Of a DNA stretch of 64,000 bases, positions 1 to 12,535 are shown piece after piece (the stretch's first letter is position 1; each line of letters begins with the position of its first letter). The stretch is from NCBI GenBank assembly GCA_000469685.2, contig LS997565.1:19724240-19788239 (forward strand), read 5' to 3'. Made by a program: the position numbers and the translations under genes. The notes under the pieces are model-generated. The model did no database searches. It saw only the letters and a program-made list of their open reading frames with translations, and was not told where the DNA came from. Source of the stretch: Haemonchus contortus (lineage: Eukaryota > Nematoda > Chromadorea > Rhabditida > Trichostrongylidae).

Positions 1-690
1 GCCACGTGACGCCACCTTCAAGACAGCAAAGAAGTGGACTAAACCGGGGCAAAAAAGAATAGGGACCGGCAAGGAATAGAGACAGCAAGGAATAGAGACA
101 GAGGACCAAAAACCTCCAAAGCAACAGCTCTCACATTTAACCCCTCCAGAGCTTTGACAACTAAGGACTCCCTTGTGCTCCTCAGAGCTTACGTAACCTA
201 CGCTAGACCCCTATTAGAATATGGGATCGTCATATTTAATCCACACAAAGTGAAAGTTACCAACACGCTGAAGAGAGGTCAAAATACTTTTCGGAAGCTT
301 CTTCTGAGAGTACTCGGTTTCAAGTATGATCAGATACCTTGTGGAGTAACACGGAACGCCAATCTCAGTCTTGAAACTTTAGCGCTCAGAAGGAGGAAAT
401 TTGATTTGATAATGCTCTTCAAGTTTTTTCATGGTCATTCAGGTTTCAAGCCAAATAATTTGCTATTCCTTAGGGAATCGAGAACTAGGGGATGCCCTAC
501 AAAATTTTCAGTTGCCATTGCTGAACGCAACGTCAGACGCCACTTTTTTGTTAGCAGAGCTAGCTTGGAGTTTACTATGCTAGACTAGGTATAGGAAACT
601 GTTCCCCTTGTTCGTTACTTCTGGATTTTTACATTTCATTATTTAGCATGGGTGTTAGCCTGTGCAATAAACAATTACAATTACAAAAAC
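1..690 (+). mobile_element. CR1/jockey-like LINE, 3' end fragment
   Basis: An open frame at about 154-588 encodes the carboxy end of a non-LTR reverse transcriptase. It has the RPLLEYG motif, followed by a basic stretch and an LALRRRKFDLIMLFKFFHG segment typical of CR1/jockey clade C-termini. There is no in-frame ATG: the frame starts on TTG and is probably a continuation of a longer decayed ORF. About 75 bases after the stop comes a short A/T-rich tail with two CAATTA units (about 670-686), as expected for a LINE 3' end. It sits upstream of the first visible trpa exon, so it probably lies in a trpa intron. The 5' part is truncated or outside the window. Assignment to CR1 rather than another jockey-group clade is by resemblance only. 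Confidence 0.75.
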
Positions 691-1227
691 CAATTATTCA
701 TGGTAGAGAGGGCGCGCATAGAACTGGGTGAAGTCAAAATCGCAATTCACAGCTATGCCCAGAAGTTCCTAGTGTGCAGATTTGAATATAGGTAATGGCG
801 GGCAACAGTTCCTTGAATGGGATGGGGATAAAAAATGTATGTAGGGAGTTTCAACCAAATATGGGCGGTGTTGTTCCGAGGCAGTCTGAATAGAAGTCAG
901 AGCAAATTCTTAGTTTACACAGTTCTTTTTTGAGACAACCTGGACGCTCGCAAAAGTGAGCAGCTATCAGCCAATGGGAGAGGCGTCAAAACTCGCTTAG
1001 CTGGTCCCAGCTAGATTTGAAAATTACAGTAGGAATAAAAATAGGTGATCCGGTTGTGGATCACTCAGCTGTGATTCGATCGCTAAAACAAACCGATCGA
1101 TAAAATTCTAAAAAGTGTAAAGCCTCCTCTGCAATGGCAAGCAGAAATCATTTTTTGACATTCCTCTATTGAATTTTGTTTGTAAGTCAAGTTGTTCAAG
1201 TAAAAAGGTGTGACTCTGTAATTTCAG

Positions 1228-4200
1228 CGATTCGACTCCGCTGCATCTGGCATCGGCAAAAGGGCACGACGCTATCGTGAGGCTGTTACTCGAGTCAGGC
1301 GCTACCATAAATCGAAGAGATGAAAACGGTAAAACGGCGCTCGATTTGGCAATCGAAAATGGACATCGGTACGTTGATGCCTCTAGAAACCCCCTATTGT
1401 CTAGCATTTATGGCGAAGAACAGGATGTTAACCCATTCCAGTAGGATTCTGCAATTCATTGCAGCTTTTCGAAAAGCACTGCCTTCTTCAAATTCCTGGT
1501 GAGCAGCTGACAAAACTGGCTATAACAGGGACGCGAGAGCTGGTGAACACTACCTTCAGGAAAACCCTGACCCGCTGTCTGTTCCATCAGAATAACAAAA
1601 AAGTTGAGATATTGTGTTGTTCCGTGAATGGAAACGCTTTTTGTGATACTGTGAAGCAAAGGCCTGTGAGATAAAGCTCTCGGCCTCTAGGTACCTCTCT
1701 GGTATGGAAGATGATTCATGGGAAACTGCATTTCTAGCAGCAATCTTTAAGAAAAAATAGCTAGCGTACAGTTTTCCGCCCTACCAATCAATCATCAGAC
1801 GTCACTTTTCTCTTCATCGTTTTTTGCTTTCTGACCCCCCCCCTCCCCTGTGCTGTATCTACTCATGCTTATATGTTCCTCATTGAATGTAGCACTCGGG
1901 TTCAACTGGTACTAGTAGAAATTATATTGTTCCTCCAGAAAATTTTATCGATTTTGGGCAAAAAAGGTGCCAGGATGTGATGCCTGACGCTGCCTCTTCC
2001 CCTTTCCTAAACATGTAGACAGGTGCTGCTGGCACCCATTCCAAATGTGTGAATGATGGGTCTCATATGTTTTGTTTATTTCGAGCTAGAAAATTAGGTA
2101 TGGCTATCTGGCTGTTTACAGTATAAGTATGGTTACGAGTACTACTCATCAGTTCCTGTGCGAATCCTTTTTCGCACATCAGGCTACTCTCAGCATAAAG
2201 GATAAGGTGTTTGGCCGTTGATCAACCCCGTCTGAGTGATGCGCACACGCAACTGACTTCCATTCAGAACCGTAGTGGCGTGTTGAATGCGTATGTGGCC
2301 TTTACAATGACTTGCTATGACCCGCCGATGTACAAATTGTGCTTTTACCCTCCCAGGCGAGTTTGGAACCAATCAACTGGCCCTGAAAGGATAGAAGGCA
2401 TGGTTGGCCTAGAGGGATATCGATCCAGGATTTTAACCTATTACCATTTGTGTGTAGTGCACCGCTTGCCACTACACCACCTCCGCAAATATTCAGGATA
2501 CACGTGGAGAATGCAGATCATCCACACATTCAGGGTTGAGATTTGTGATAAGCTGCTCTTAATACGCCAATACGATTCTTATAAGAAATCGAAGGCAAAA
2601 ACGCATCCAAAATGGGATCAATTAACGCCAAACACTTGAGCCTATGTATGAAGAATCGAGGAGGTTAATGCCTCCTGTCTTTGGCCCATTCCACTTTTGG
2701 GAAGCACGCCACATTTGACTTTTACACAGCATGGGAGTGGCGTTTTGAAGGCATATGTGGTATATGAGCTGCAGTGATTAACCGATGTACCAGTCAGCGC
2801 TTCTACCTTCCCACGCTAATCTTGAAAAAATTAACAATTTTGGAAGGGTTGTGGTTAGCGGGATACGATCCATCTAATCACCAGAGTTAATAGTGTTAAC
2901 TTGGAACTAGGCCATCTCCGCTAAGTTGGTAGTGGACATGATGTCAGAACCTCAATGGATTGCGTTACAGCATGGCCATCCCCCTAGGGCCAAGTATGAT
3001 TATGATAAGCCCAAGGCTCGCACATGTTTTCCACCAATTCAGCCACCAAGGTTGCCGCATTTCAAACAACACGGGTTGAGCTGAGTTGGTGCTGAATGAA
3101 GTGCCCACGCGATACACATATGATCGCGCTTGCGTCTGTCGCGAAATTAGGCGATTACCGATGAATCAAAGATTTTTTTATTTCATTGAGATTTCTACAG
3201 GAATACAAGTGCATCCGAATCGAATTTATTGCCAGTGAACTCATACTTTTCCTCGCCAGAGACGGTTTAGGAGATTTACAGTCCCTCTACAATTTTATTT
3301 GATCTTTGTTAATCTAAATTTCAGAGAGGTGGCTCGAGTTCTAGTCGAGTCGGATGATTGGATGAGTGTACTGTCTCCATCAGATACTCTACCTATTGGA
3401 CGTCATAATCTTTCGAGGGTCACACCTCTGAGAAAGTTAATCGAGAAGTTCCCCGACATCGCAGAGATAGTGTTTTGTAGATGCATTAGGTGAGTGAACA
3501 TGTACTGATCTGGAAAATACGACGAAAAGTCGGATTGGATGGGTCGCGATGGAAAAGTCCGACTTGATAGTTCGAATTTAGTGATCGCGGAGACAGTCCT
3601 AACGACTTCTACTTCTTCCGTGAGTACAACTTTACACTGATTGACGACACTTATATGATGCCGTCCAAGGATGGAACGGGTTCGTTGACATCTCTCCAAC
3701 TACTTAACAAATGAGACCTCATCGGCATCTTATTGCTGAAGGCTGTGATCATTTTCAGAGCTGTTGTCAACAGTGAGCCCTTATAACGATGACGGAACTC
3801 TCAAACAAAATGCCAAAGCCTACTCGGACGACTACGACGTAGTCTACAAGAATCACCCTCTGAAAATAATGGTCAGTACTCCTATCAGTTCGGCAGCTCA
3901 CCCTTCAGTAGAGACCTTTTCAGGCACAGTCCGAAATATTGCTGTCACACCCGCTAGTGCAAGCGCTTCTCAAGCACAAGTGGAATAGCCTTGGACGATA
4001 CGTCTACTATTTCGGTGAGAGAATGGTGCCTTCGAAAAATGTCATCTGAAACCTGAGAAGTTCAGCTCTTGGTGTCTACCTGCTCTTCCTGTGCACCTTC
4101 ACCATGTACGTAACCCACACACCACCTCCATTCAACGTTTACGATGAAACCACCAAGGAGATGCGGGACCTCACCGATCTCTTCAATAGTGAAACCGAAT

Positions 4201-7200
4201 GCCCAAATGTGGTGAGTTTGATGAGATAATCGAGCTTCTTCCCGACGCGTTTGCCACTACCATTGAAGTCAGAACGTGACGTAATGATGTAATCAGTCAG
4301 ACGTCGCCTTTCAAGCCCTTTAGTACTAGTTATGAAACAGGAATCCTGGCGTAAATAGGGATGGAGCAGGGCTCAAGGTGCATATCTAAATCTTCGAGTG
4401 ACTGGAAGCAAATATTTTAGGAGCGGACTAGATAGTAACGAAAAGTGGACTAACCAGTGGTAGGCTTTATGCAAAACTAAGGGTTAGGTTAAAGGTTACG
4501 AGCACGAATATTCGGTTAAAGGGGGTATAATGGGAAAAGCGACGATGATTCAGCAGTAACGAGAGAACCAAATGACTTCATTCGAAAGGTGCCCGAAGAA
4601 CAAGCCCCTCCGTTCATTTTAAAGTTTGTTAAAAGTCTTTGGGCCAATCCCGTCTAAGGGATGCGTCCCCAACTACCATTCAGAATTGTAGCGGCGCAAT
4701 GAGCGCGTATGTGGCCTATACAATGACTTGCGGTGGCCACCCGATGTGCAACTCAGTGTTTTTATCCTCTCAAACAAATCTGGTACCAATTAACCGACCC
4801 AGAGGGATGGAGGGCTTAGTCGGCCTAAGCGCATACCGATCAATCATTCGAATCCCTGACCATTCGTGTGTGATAATGTGCCCCAACATCACCTCCGCCC
4901 TCCGCGGATTTCAGGAAGTACAGGAGCAAGAATAGCATCCAGGTCTCTAACTCAAATTTCCCATTAGATGTGAAGTGTCACTGTGTGGTATGAGCAATCG
5001 ACAGAACCCTCCGTTGAATTAGACTCCGTTGAATGCATATACATATGTACATAAATATTTGGAAACGAAGGAAGCTGGGGTTGTTCTCGAAGTGCCAATA
5101 ATGGCCATTATTACACCCTTTCCTCAACGAGCAATTTTAGCAGCCACCACGCCAAGCATAACTTCCTTGCCTTGTCTCAACCATTGCCATTTCAGAACAT
5201 CACTCGTCCACCATGGTTGGCCACGTGCAGGTGGATTGTAATCAGCCTAGCCATAGCACAGCTATTCAAGGAGGTACAGAATTAATTTGAAAGATTAACA
5301 GGCAACTTCTGGAACACTGCCGACTTTTCGACTATGTGATGACTTACGAGAAGTTCAGCGCTCAAAGGGAGATGTAAGATCGCCAACGATTCCCTTCGAA
5401 TCCCTGTTGTTTGCAGCTTTTCCAACTGATAACTCGTCGGTACCGATACATTTCCTTCGAAAACGCCCTTGAATGTTTCATTTATTCGTCGGCAATCATT
5501 TCGCTGAGGGACTTATCGCCTTGCTCTGAGACTACCGGTATAAGAATGGTGAGCGGCCATTTTTTTTTAATTTTTTCTTTTGTGTCACTGATAACCAGGG
5601 CCTTCAAGCTCATTGTTTGCAGTTGTGATTTCCACTAATTCAGAAGTAGAGAGATGAGCTGAAGGTTGGCGTTGCACAGGAAGTTTGTGAAAGCCTTGCA
5701 TAATTTCTTGACCCTTTTTCTATTGTCGATTAATAAAAGTCAATCTAAATCCCTACCACAGCAAATGTAGACATCCACCTCATGAGTCTATCCTATGGTT
5801 AGATCCATTCTGCTAGCAGATACATATTTAGGCTGAATGTCAGAGCCAAAAACTTCCTGTCTCTTCGAGAGTCCCTCTTGAGCTTTAGAACTCGGCAAAA
5901 TTTCTTTCTTTTAGAAAGCCTTCAGGAAACGGGATAAGTGGCAGTCATGAGGAACTCCTTCAGAAAGAAAAACAGGGTGAACTTTAGTGCTCAGCAGAGA
6001 TTGAATGTTTCAAAGTGCACTTGAGCCCATCTCACCGAGTATTCTCGTTCAGCTTCTTCTGTTATAAATCTTTGAAGCTGGTTTAGTCAATCCATGAGGA
6101 ATCCTGTAAAAAAAACTGAAAAACTAAATGGCCGAGGAATCCCAAAACAGCGAATTTTTCCTCGAAATGGTAATTTCGAAAAGCGGGTTGAACAATTTTT
6201 CGGTGAATCCCTATATTTTTCGTGATAATTCATTTTCTTTGCGGAGCCTTTCATGAAAATCTGTTTCTCGATTATTTTTTACCTCAAGATTTGGTTAATG
6301 AAAACCTTAAAGTTGAAAAGTTGTCGCTGGTGAGCTTTGAATCTGACAGAACATCTGACAAAGGAAGCTTTGTTTTCGATTTTCCCTAGAAGTGGGAAAG
6401 TAAGCTTGTGTTCAGTGATATGTGCTTCTAACACCTACTAAGTGGTCGATAATCGATTTCTTGGAAGAGCAGCAGTACGACTTAAACTTCATTTGTCTTT
6501 GTCCCGAGCAATCGCGATCTTGAAGAGCTTCCAGAAGAATTCCTTGATTGACTGGCTCGATTCTATCACCCAGATATTTCAAAGAAGTATTGAACTTTTG
6601 AAGCACTGAATGCTATGTGAGTTTTGAAAGCGAAAAATTTTACCCTCATAGAAAGAAAGAGCCGATCATATGTCAATTACTCTGGAGCCTACTTGTAGTA
6701 TGTGCCAGTTCGAATGTATCATTGAGCTTACTGATTTCTTGAACTCTTCACGAGGTTTTTAAATATGCTTCAATAGGCTGACGTTTTGGCGAAATCTCCT
6801 CCTCCAGAGCCTGAGAGGATCATAATAATCTCAGACCATCCGACCAAACGTCTCCACCAACCCCACTAAAGCTCGAGACCCCCAGGGTACGCAAGTGATT
6901 GAAAGGAGAACCACTCACCGTAGCTTTGTGGATTCTTGGAAACCACCCAGCGAGTGATGGTACCAAACGACCAGTGTCAGCTGGGGTACGTCCTCATTGA
7001 AATCTCTGTGGGAAGGCCAACCTTATATAAGGCTGTAGCTCACGCGTGATTGCAAGACATACTTCCCTACGATTCAGTTTGGGACTGGTGACCTGTTTCC
7101 AAAATGCCTCGAGGAAACACAGTCTTGAATGGGTCCCAAACTCCAGCCTTGCGATCTTAATTCTCCATTATGTTATTTCTTTACAGAATTGGCAATGGCT

Positions 7201-8456
7201 TTTGGCAGCTGCGTGTGCCTTTTCCTCGTGGATGAACCTCTTGCTTCTGATCAGAAAACTGCCCAGGTACTGCTCTGTGGTATCCTACCGACTCTATTTT
7301 ACTCAACGTAGAAAGGCCTTTTCAGATTCGGCATTTATGTGGTGATGTTCTTCGACGTTCTGCGAACATTCTCGAGGTTCTTCATCGTTTTCGCCTTGTT
7401 CGTGATTGCCTTCAGTATTGCATTCTTCGTTATCATGCAGAATCGGGTAAGTCACTTTCTTCGCGAGGTTTCCATTCTGATAGTTTCAATTCAGCCGGAG
7501 TTCTCCTCTGTACCGTCCTCTGTACTGAAGACTACGGTGATGATGATCGGTGAGTTCGAGTTCACCGCCATCTTCCACGGCGATGCCGATGTGCATCCGG
7601 AACGGCTATTCGGCCACGCCATTGCCTATCCTCTGTTTCTCTTCTTCTGCGTCATCATGACTATTCTTCTGATGAATCTTCTGGTAATGTTGACATTTTC
7701 GTCCCCTGTATTAACAGAAACACTTCCCTCCTTTTAGGTTGGTTTGGCTGTAGATGACATCAAATCTGTACTGGAGGAGGCCAAGCTAAAGAGACTGAGC
7801 ATGCAGGTGCGATTGTTGCTGTAATCCTGTAGAGGAAATCTGACAACATGGTTTCAAGGAAGGTCACTTGGTCCCAGTCCTCTGGGAGCATCAAATTACT
7901 CCTTGGCGGAAATCGCCCTGATGAATTGTTGGGTTCCTTTGAGGAATGCCATTATCGACAATTTTTTGGCAACTTTCTGATACTTGCTCCCGATACTTTC
8001 TGATACTACTCTGGCTCGAAATTTGAAATGGTGTGAACAAAATTTCAATAATTTAGGCTGATCTCGTACTGCAAGTCGAAGCATCGATGCCTTATATTCG
8101 CAAATTGACGTGCAGATCTTCCGTACGAGTGTACCCCAACCAAACCAATTTCTTCAAGCGCCTACGCAGCAGATTTGGTTTCGATTCTTCCACCGTCGGA
8201 GTGCTGGAGGAGGAATGGGAGAGCAAGGAGGTAGGTTGTATGCTTCTTTTTGGGTACAGTCTCCCAAGTGGAACCACCAATTCAGGAGGAGCTCTTCCAT
8301 GAATTTCGTCAAGTGGTCAAAGACCAGAATCATCAGCTTCATAAGTTACAAAGAAATGTTGATGTGATGTATTCGGAGCAAGTGAAGACAGCAGCTATGC
8401 TTCGAGCCGTCATGGAACGTCTTGAAGTCAACTTTCAGGAAACCGTCAAGGACTAG
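1228..8456 (+). CDS. trpa-1: TRPA-type cation channel, 3' part (ankyrin end, six TM segments, C-terminal tail)
   Basis: Visible exons: 1228-1368, 3325-3489, 3582-3679, 3759-3871, 3924-4014, 4066-4211, 5196-5273, 5417-5548, 7187-7266, 7326-7446, 7495-7683, 7738-7806, 8057-8230, 8286-8456. All phases chain; stop TAG at 8454. This gives about 588 aa, and the 5' exons are outside. Exon 1 is an ankyrin repeat (DSTPLHLASAKGHDAIVRLL). Exon 2 has TPLRKLIEKFPDIAEIV, typical of the TRPA pre-S1 region. Then come S1 (LGVYLLFLCTFTMYV), S2 (WIVISLAIAQLFKE), S3-S4, S5 (FFIVFALFVIAFSIAFFVIM), pore helix KTTVMMIGEFEF, S6 ending LLMNLLVGLAVDDI and a TRP-box-like KRLSMQ. The last exon (EELFHEFRQVV...) is heptad-rich, probably a tetramer coiled coil. 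TRPA channels are plasma-membrane Ca2+-permeable sensors of cold or electrophiles in neurons. Symbol by family; trpa-2 is not excluded. Introns hold SINE copies. Confidence 0.88.
1369..2199. other. trpa intron, no gene seen
   Basis: First part of the 1.96 kb intron between the ankyrin exon and the TPLRKLI exon. Only short chance ORFs are present. A short poly-C run lies near 1838-1852. The rest of the intron (2200-3324) is mostly two SINE copies. Confidence 0.6.
2200..2490 (-). repeat. tRNA-derived SINE copy
   Basis: Reverse-complement copy of the SINE whose best representative is at 40406-40700. The right end shows the complement of the tRNA-like 5' head (TGCCACTACACCACCTCCGC). The body carries the shared blocks GGAAGGCATGGTTGGCCTA-like, CCTCCCAGGCGAGT and CAATGACTTGC. 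The B-box region is degraded (ATCCAGGATTTTAACC). It lies in a trpa intron. Confidence 0.8.
2680..2925 (-). repeat. Degenerate SINE copy
   Basis: Highly diverged second copy next to the previous one, same orientation. It is recognisable by the block order (CCGATGTACCAGTCAGCGCTTCTACC, here split by mutations, then GGAAGGGTTGTGGTTAGCG) and a decayed CCATCTCCGC head at the right end. Confidence 0.55.
4632..4906 (-). repeat. tRNA-derived SINE copy
   Basis: Reverse-complement SINE in the trpa intron between the S1 exon and the S2 exon. It keeps the body blocks (CAATGACTTGCGGTGGCC, CTGGTACCAATTAACCGACC) and ends at ACATCACCTCCGCC. The B-box complement is partly retained (CATTCGAATCCCTGACC). Confidence 0.82.
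5549..6774. other. trpa intron, no gene seen
   Basis: The 1.64 kb intron between the S3 exon and the S4 exon. It is AT-rich with short ORFs on both strands; the 64-codon minus-strand ORF near 6412-6606 resembles no family I know. The downstream quarter carries the dispersed repeat described next. Confidence 0.6.
6775..6995 (+). repeat. Dispersed repeat C, copy 1
   Basis: Direct copy of the segment at 54908-55100. Shared blocks in the same order are GCTGACGTTT, AAACGTCTCCAC, TCGAGACC.CCAGGG, GATTGAAA.GAGAACC, ACTCACCGTAGCTTTG and GATGGTA. The two copies are roughly 75-80% alike by eye. No coding capacity or terminal inverted repeat was recognised, and neither copy overlaps an exon. Confidence 0.7.
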
Positions 8457-9738
8457 CCAATTCACAGTTGCCTACGAATTTAATGTGATTGCAATGCATT
8501 TGCTCGCCTTATTGTATTGTCTTGTGTACAACAGTGGGTGGATACCACAGATGTGCATTGTTTCCATCAACCGACCGACCAAGCGACCGACTGAGTTCCT
8601 GGCCAAGTGCTGACAACACAGGATAGGTTGCATTTAGGGCCGCGTGAGTCGGAAGGGTGCGTGATCCATCGGTGTCTAGGTGTTCGGTCGGTCGGTCGGT
8701 GGAAACGATGGACGTCGGTGGAGTGAAAATGAGTATAGTTGAGCTGCGCACCCTCACATCACAAGATGACGGCCGCCCATCCACGATCCTGCTCAAACAG
8801 AACATACAAACGTTTCGAACCTCGTAACATAGTATGCATAGAAAACACTTCATCACCCAAAACTTCAGATTGGGGTTCATAGAAACCAGCATCTGGAACT
8901 CACGCATCCAGAGATAAGGCTTATGAAACTGTAGTTGTAGGGGACACTTCTCTTCTTCAACCCTAAGCACTAGAGAAGGGGGGGGGGATCCAGCTCAACA
9001 GGCCTCTAATGACGCTCTCTAACAATAAGCAGGAATAGTATGCTGGCAGGCTACCGGTCAAACTTTTGGGAGGAATCGAATAAGGAATCACAAATTGAAA
9101 TAAGGGATGTTCAATTCTTCCCCATTCCAGCTTTTGCACAAGGTGGTCGTCTCACTCACCAAGGTGCTCCTCCCTTCTTGAGGCCCAACCAAGACCTTAT
9201 GTTGTTCTTTCTGAAAAACGTTTCCAAGCACCAGGCACAGGCACGCGAGTCGACTGCCTTACCTTCTTTGCGCTCTGACGTCTAGTTCAAAAATGGAAAG
9301 CGGGAAGGGAAGGGGCCCGTCCCCCAACTACATTTTTATACCAAGAGCGTCGAGGTACGTAGCTAACGAGAACATTCACATTGAACATTTCGGGCTTAGG
9401 TTTACCCAGTAGAAATTACGCATTGGATGGGAAAGGATGGGAATCGGTCAGGGGAATGTGTCACGTATTTAAACAAGGTGACTTTCTACGCATTTGAATG
9501 CTCTAAGGCCGCTTTGCGGGTGTCCCTCCATTTATTCTCTAGCAGTTCCCTCACAGCGCCTACGTGAAAGAGAACGACATAGCTACAGGCAAACAGACAC
9601 CCAAGCTTAGTGGTTTATGTATATAGAGATTTTGATGTGCAGATTTCTTAATAAAGATAATAAGATTAAGATAAAAAAAAGTTACTATAAACGTTGATAA
9701 TAAAAGCTTGCTTATCATCCACTGTGTTGTTATTACTG
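8457..9738. other. trpa 3' flank, no gene seen
   Basis: Spacer after the trpa stop. It contains an imperfect inverted repeat of ACCG/CGGT units (8549-8595 against 8682-8712) and a G9 run near 8977. A 153-codon minus-strand ORF (8509-8970) runs through the inverted repeat and looks like chance. AATAAA-like signals occur near 9649. Confidence 0.5.
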
Positions 9739-12420
9739 TAACCAGTCGGACCGCCCGGCTAACGCCAGGCTTCCCTCCTTCTTATGGGTTCGCCCGGCTA
9801 CGCCGGTCGCTCCTTCTCCCTGTGAGAAATTGGCTATGTGTAAATAACACTTCGGATTCACCTTTTGCTGTGAAAGCTCTACACCCTCAGTAGTAACTCC
9901 AAATTGGGAGCAATTTTTTCTGTAAGCCAACCTCGCGGTGTCCGAAAGAACATCGTTCAATATCGCAAAGGCGATTATTCAGAGAAAAAAGTGTTCAGAG
10001 ACTTCATCGCGGCTGAGGCTACTATGTTAGCTACCATCAATGTTCCTCAACGCCATCATCAAGGGCTCTCCTCCTTCTTGGAGCAAAGGGACTTTGCCCA
10101 AGAATATCGAATTAATGAAATTCCCCCTTTTTAATATGTTATTTCGCCTTTTCGCTGAGCGAGGGTATAGACTATCAAATGCCTCCAATGATGTACCTCC
10201 TTTTCTCTACAGATACATCATTAAATGTGAATCCAACATTATTACCGGTTGGAAAAATTTTGCTAAGAACGATATCAAAGCAAAGAGAAACCGTGATCAT
10301 TTACTTCATCGCAAACTCTGATGTGTAGCGGTCGTAATCTAATAGCAAGAAGTGAACCAAATTCATCTTCTTATAATCACACAACTTACCCTTCTTGTCG
10401 AATGAGAAGTATCAAAATATCAAAAAGTCAAAGCTAGATCGTAAATAACAAAGACGCTAGGAGGTAATTGGTGTGTGGATCTTCTTCTCTAACAATAAGG
10501 CCTCTTCTATTGTCAGTGTTCCCATCGTGCCCCTCCTATTGAATGCTCTTCAAGTCCACGGGACCAGGAGCTATGGATTTCTACCCATTTGTTTCGAGAA
10601 ATCCTGTTCCTGGGGGCGTAGTCCGACCCTACTATTCACCATAAGTGTTCCCATACTGCCTCCTACCAAGTTCGAACGCCCTAGAGGCAAACTGAAAGTT
10701 TTGGCGCAAACTTCGCCTTCTATAAGCGGGGTCTGGTCCTCCCACCTACGATAAATGTTCCCATACTGCCGCCTGTACCCCTGCCAAGTTTGAATGCTCT
10801 GGGCCAGATTGACTATTGCGGTGCAAAACCCCACCCCCTGCGCACGGATTCCGGTCCTGCCACTCACCATAAGTGTTCCCGTCCCGTCGTCTGTGCTCCT
10901 ACCAAGTTTGAAAGCTCTAAGTCCACGGAGACGGGAGTTATGAATTTGCGGCCCAAAGTTTCTAACGCGCACGCCCGCTCCCTGTGAATGGAGTCCGGTT
11001 CTGCCACTTACCAAAGGTGTTCCCATCCTGTCCCCCTTACTCCTACCAAATTCAAACGCTCTAGGTCCATGGAGACAGGAGTTATGAATTTCCGGTCAAA
11101 CACACACACACCGACACACACACACAAACACACACACACACAAACACACCGACACACCAACAGACACAGGATATCCTACTTTATATAATTCGCTAAGTGT
11201 GTCTGTTGGTGTGTCGGTGTGTGTGTGTGTGTGTGTCGGTGTGTGTGTTTGACCGGAAATTCATAATTCCTGTCCCCGTGGACCTAGAAAGCTCAAATTT
11301 GGTAGGAGTACGAGGGGCAGGAAGGGAATACTTATGGCAGGTGGCAGAACCGGACTCCGCCCACAGGGGGCGGGGCGTGTGCGATAGAAATTTTGGGCCG
11401 CAAACTCGTAACTCCTGTTCCACTGGACCCCGAGCGTTGAAAATTGGTGGGAGTACAGGAAGCATGATGGGAACACTTATGGCAGGTAGTAGGACCCGAC
11501 TCCGCCTGCAAGGAGCGGGGCGTGCGCGATAGAAATTTCAGATCGCAAATTCATAACTCCTGTTCCAGTGGACCCGAAGCGTTCAAAATCGGTAGGAGTA
11601 CAGGGAGCGGCGTGGGAACACTTATGGCAGGTAGTAGGGGCGGACTCCGTCTGCTAGGGGCGGGGCGTGCGCGATAGAAATTTTAGGTTGCATTGCATGC
11701 ATTTTGTTGCGTTGCAATCCCCTTCGCGTCAACACTGGAACCTTTTCAATGACGGCAATGTAGGATGTATCGTGGTCGTAGGTACTCTATGACAGGAACT
11801 GATAACAACTGATAAGAACTGATAGGGTCCTCAGAGAGCAAAAGGGTATTCATGATCAAATACTGACTCCTTAAAATGTAAAAGACGGGTAAATGCAGTA
11901 ATAGCGACCGATCAAAGACATTTCACCATAACGAAATGAGAATATTGTTCATTTCTTACTATTAAACTCCGACCGTTACGCAGTAAGCTTTGTGACACAA
12001 CGAAGTACCACGATTCCTTTTTGTTTTGTGACATATCATTTGTGACTAAACACATCTGACCGCTAATGATTTGGGATTCCTGATTAATGAAAACTCCGTG
12101 GGGAAAATGTTCTATTGATAGCGACATCTGTGATAAGCGTTACTATCCATTTCTGGGTACCATTCAAGACATTGGCTTTCAATCAGTTAAGCCATCAATG
12201 TGACACAATTTCGAGATGAAGAGCAATGAATCGAGACTTCTAATTAGTATACAATCAATTATAATACAGAAAAAATCGCTCCCAATATGGAGCTAATGCT
12301 GGGAGTGTAGAGCTTCAAGGAAAAGCAAAATTCTTGCAAGAAGGAGGAGCGCCCGGCGAAGCCGGGCGACACCATAAGAAGGAGGGAAGCCTGGCGTTAG
12401 CCGGGCGGCCCGACTGGTTA
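9739..12420. mobile_element. Foldback-type transposable element, 2.7 kb
   Basis: The left end (9739-9924) and right end (about 12264-12420) are inverted copies of each other. The outermost bases are TAACCAGTCGG at left and CCGACTGGTTA at right. Further in both share the GCCCGGC..GCCGGGC hairpin, a GGAGGGAAGCCTGGCGTTA block and, most internally, an AGCTCTACAC..GGGAGC.ATTTTTTCTGT block. This gives terminal inverted repeats of roughly 160-190 bp. The interior holds a second, larger inverted structure (10516-11700). There is no transposase ORF, so it would be non-autonomous. A TA flanks each end if the TIR begins at ACCAG, consistent with a TA target duplication. The class (foldback or MITE of a TA-targeting superfamily) is inferred from structure alone. 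Confidence 0.78.
10516..11700. repeat. Palindrome of inverted tandem arrays around CA/TG microsatellites
   Basis: The left arm (10516-11170) contains about five head-to-tail units of 90-145 bp. Each has GTGTTCCCAT, CCTACCAAGTTTGAA.GCTCT and GTCCACGGAGACGGGAGTTA, then a GC-rich block. The right arm (11196-11700) contains about three units in reverse orientation (GGAACACTTATGGCAGGTAG, GGTAGGAGTACAGG, CATAACTCCTGTTCC). The arms meet at a CA-rich array (11100-11165) and a TG-rich array (11196-11250) separated by about 30 bp. Open frames here are products of the repeat and are not called genes. Confidence 0.85.
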
Positions 12421-12535
12421 GGATTATCTGTTTTTTACTTGGGTGTTACCAGCTGTTACCAGCTGGGTTGGCTGCTTCTTCTACATGATAATTTACTCTG
12501 CTTCAGCTCAAACGCACACGATTAAATTATCTTAT

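Noticed and set aside
8509..8970. 153-codon minus-strand ORF
   Set aside because: It runs through the ACCG inverted repeat, has no motif and low-complexity composition; probably chance.
10571..11532. Several ORFs of 60-150 codons on both strands
   Set aside because: They are translations of the inverted tandem repeat and microsatellite, including CA-derived Thr/His runs.
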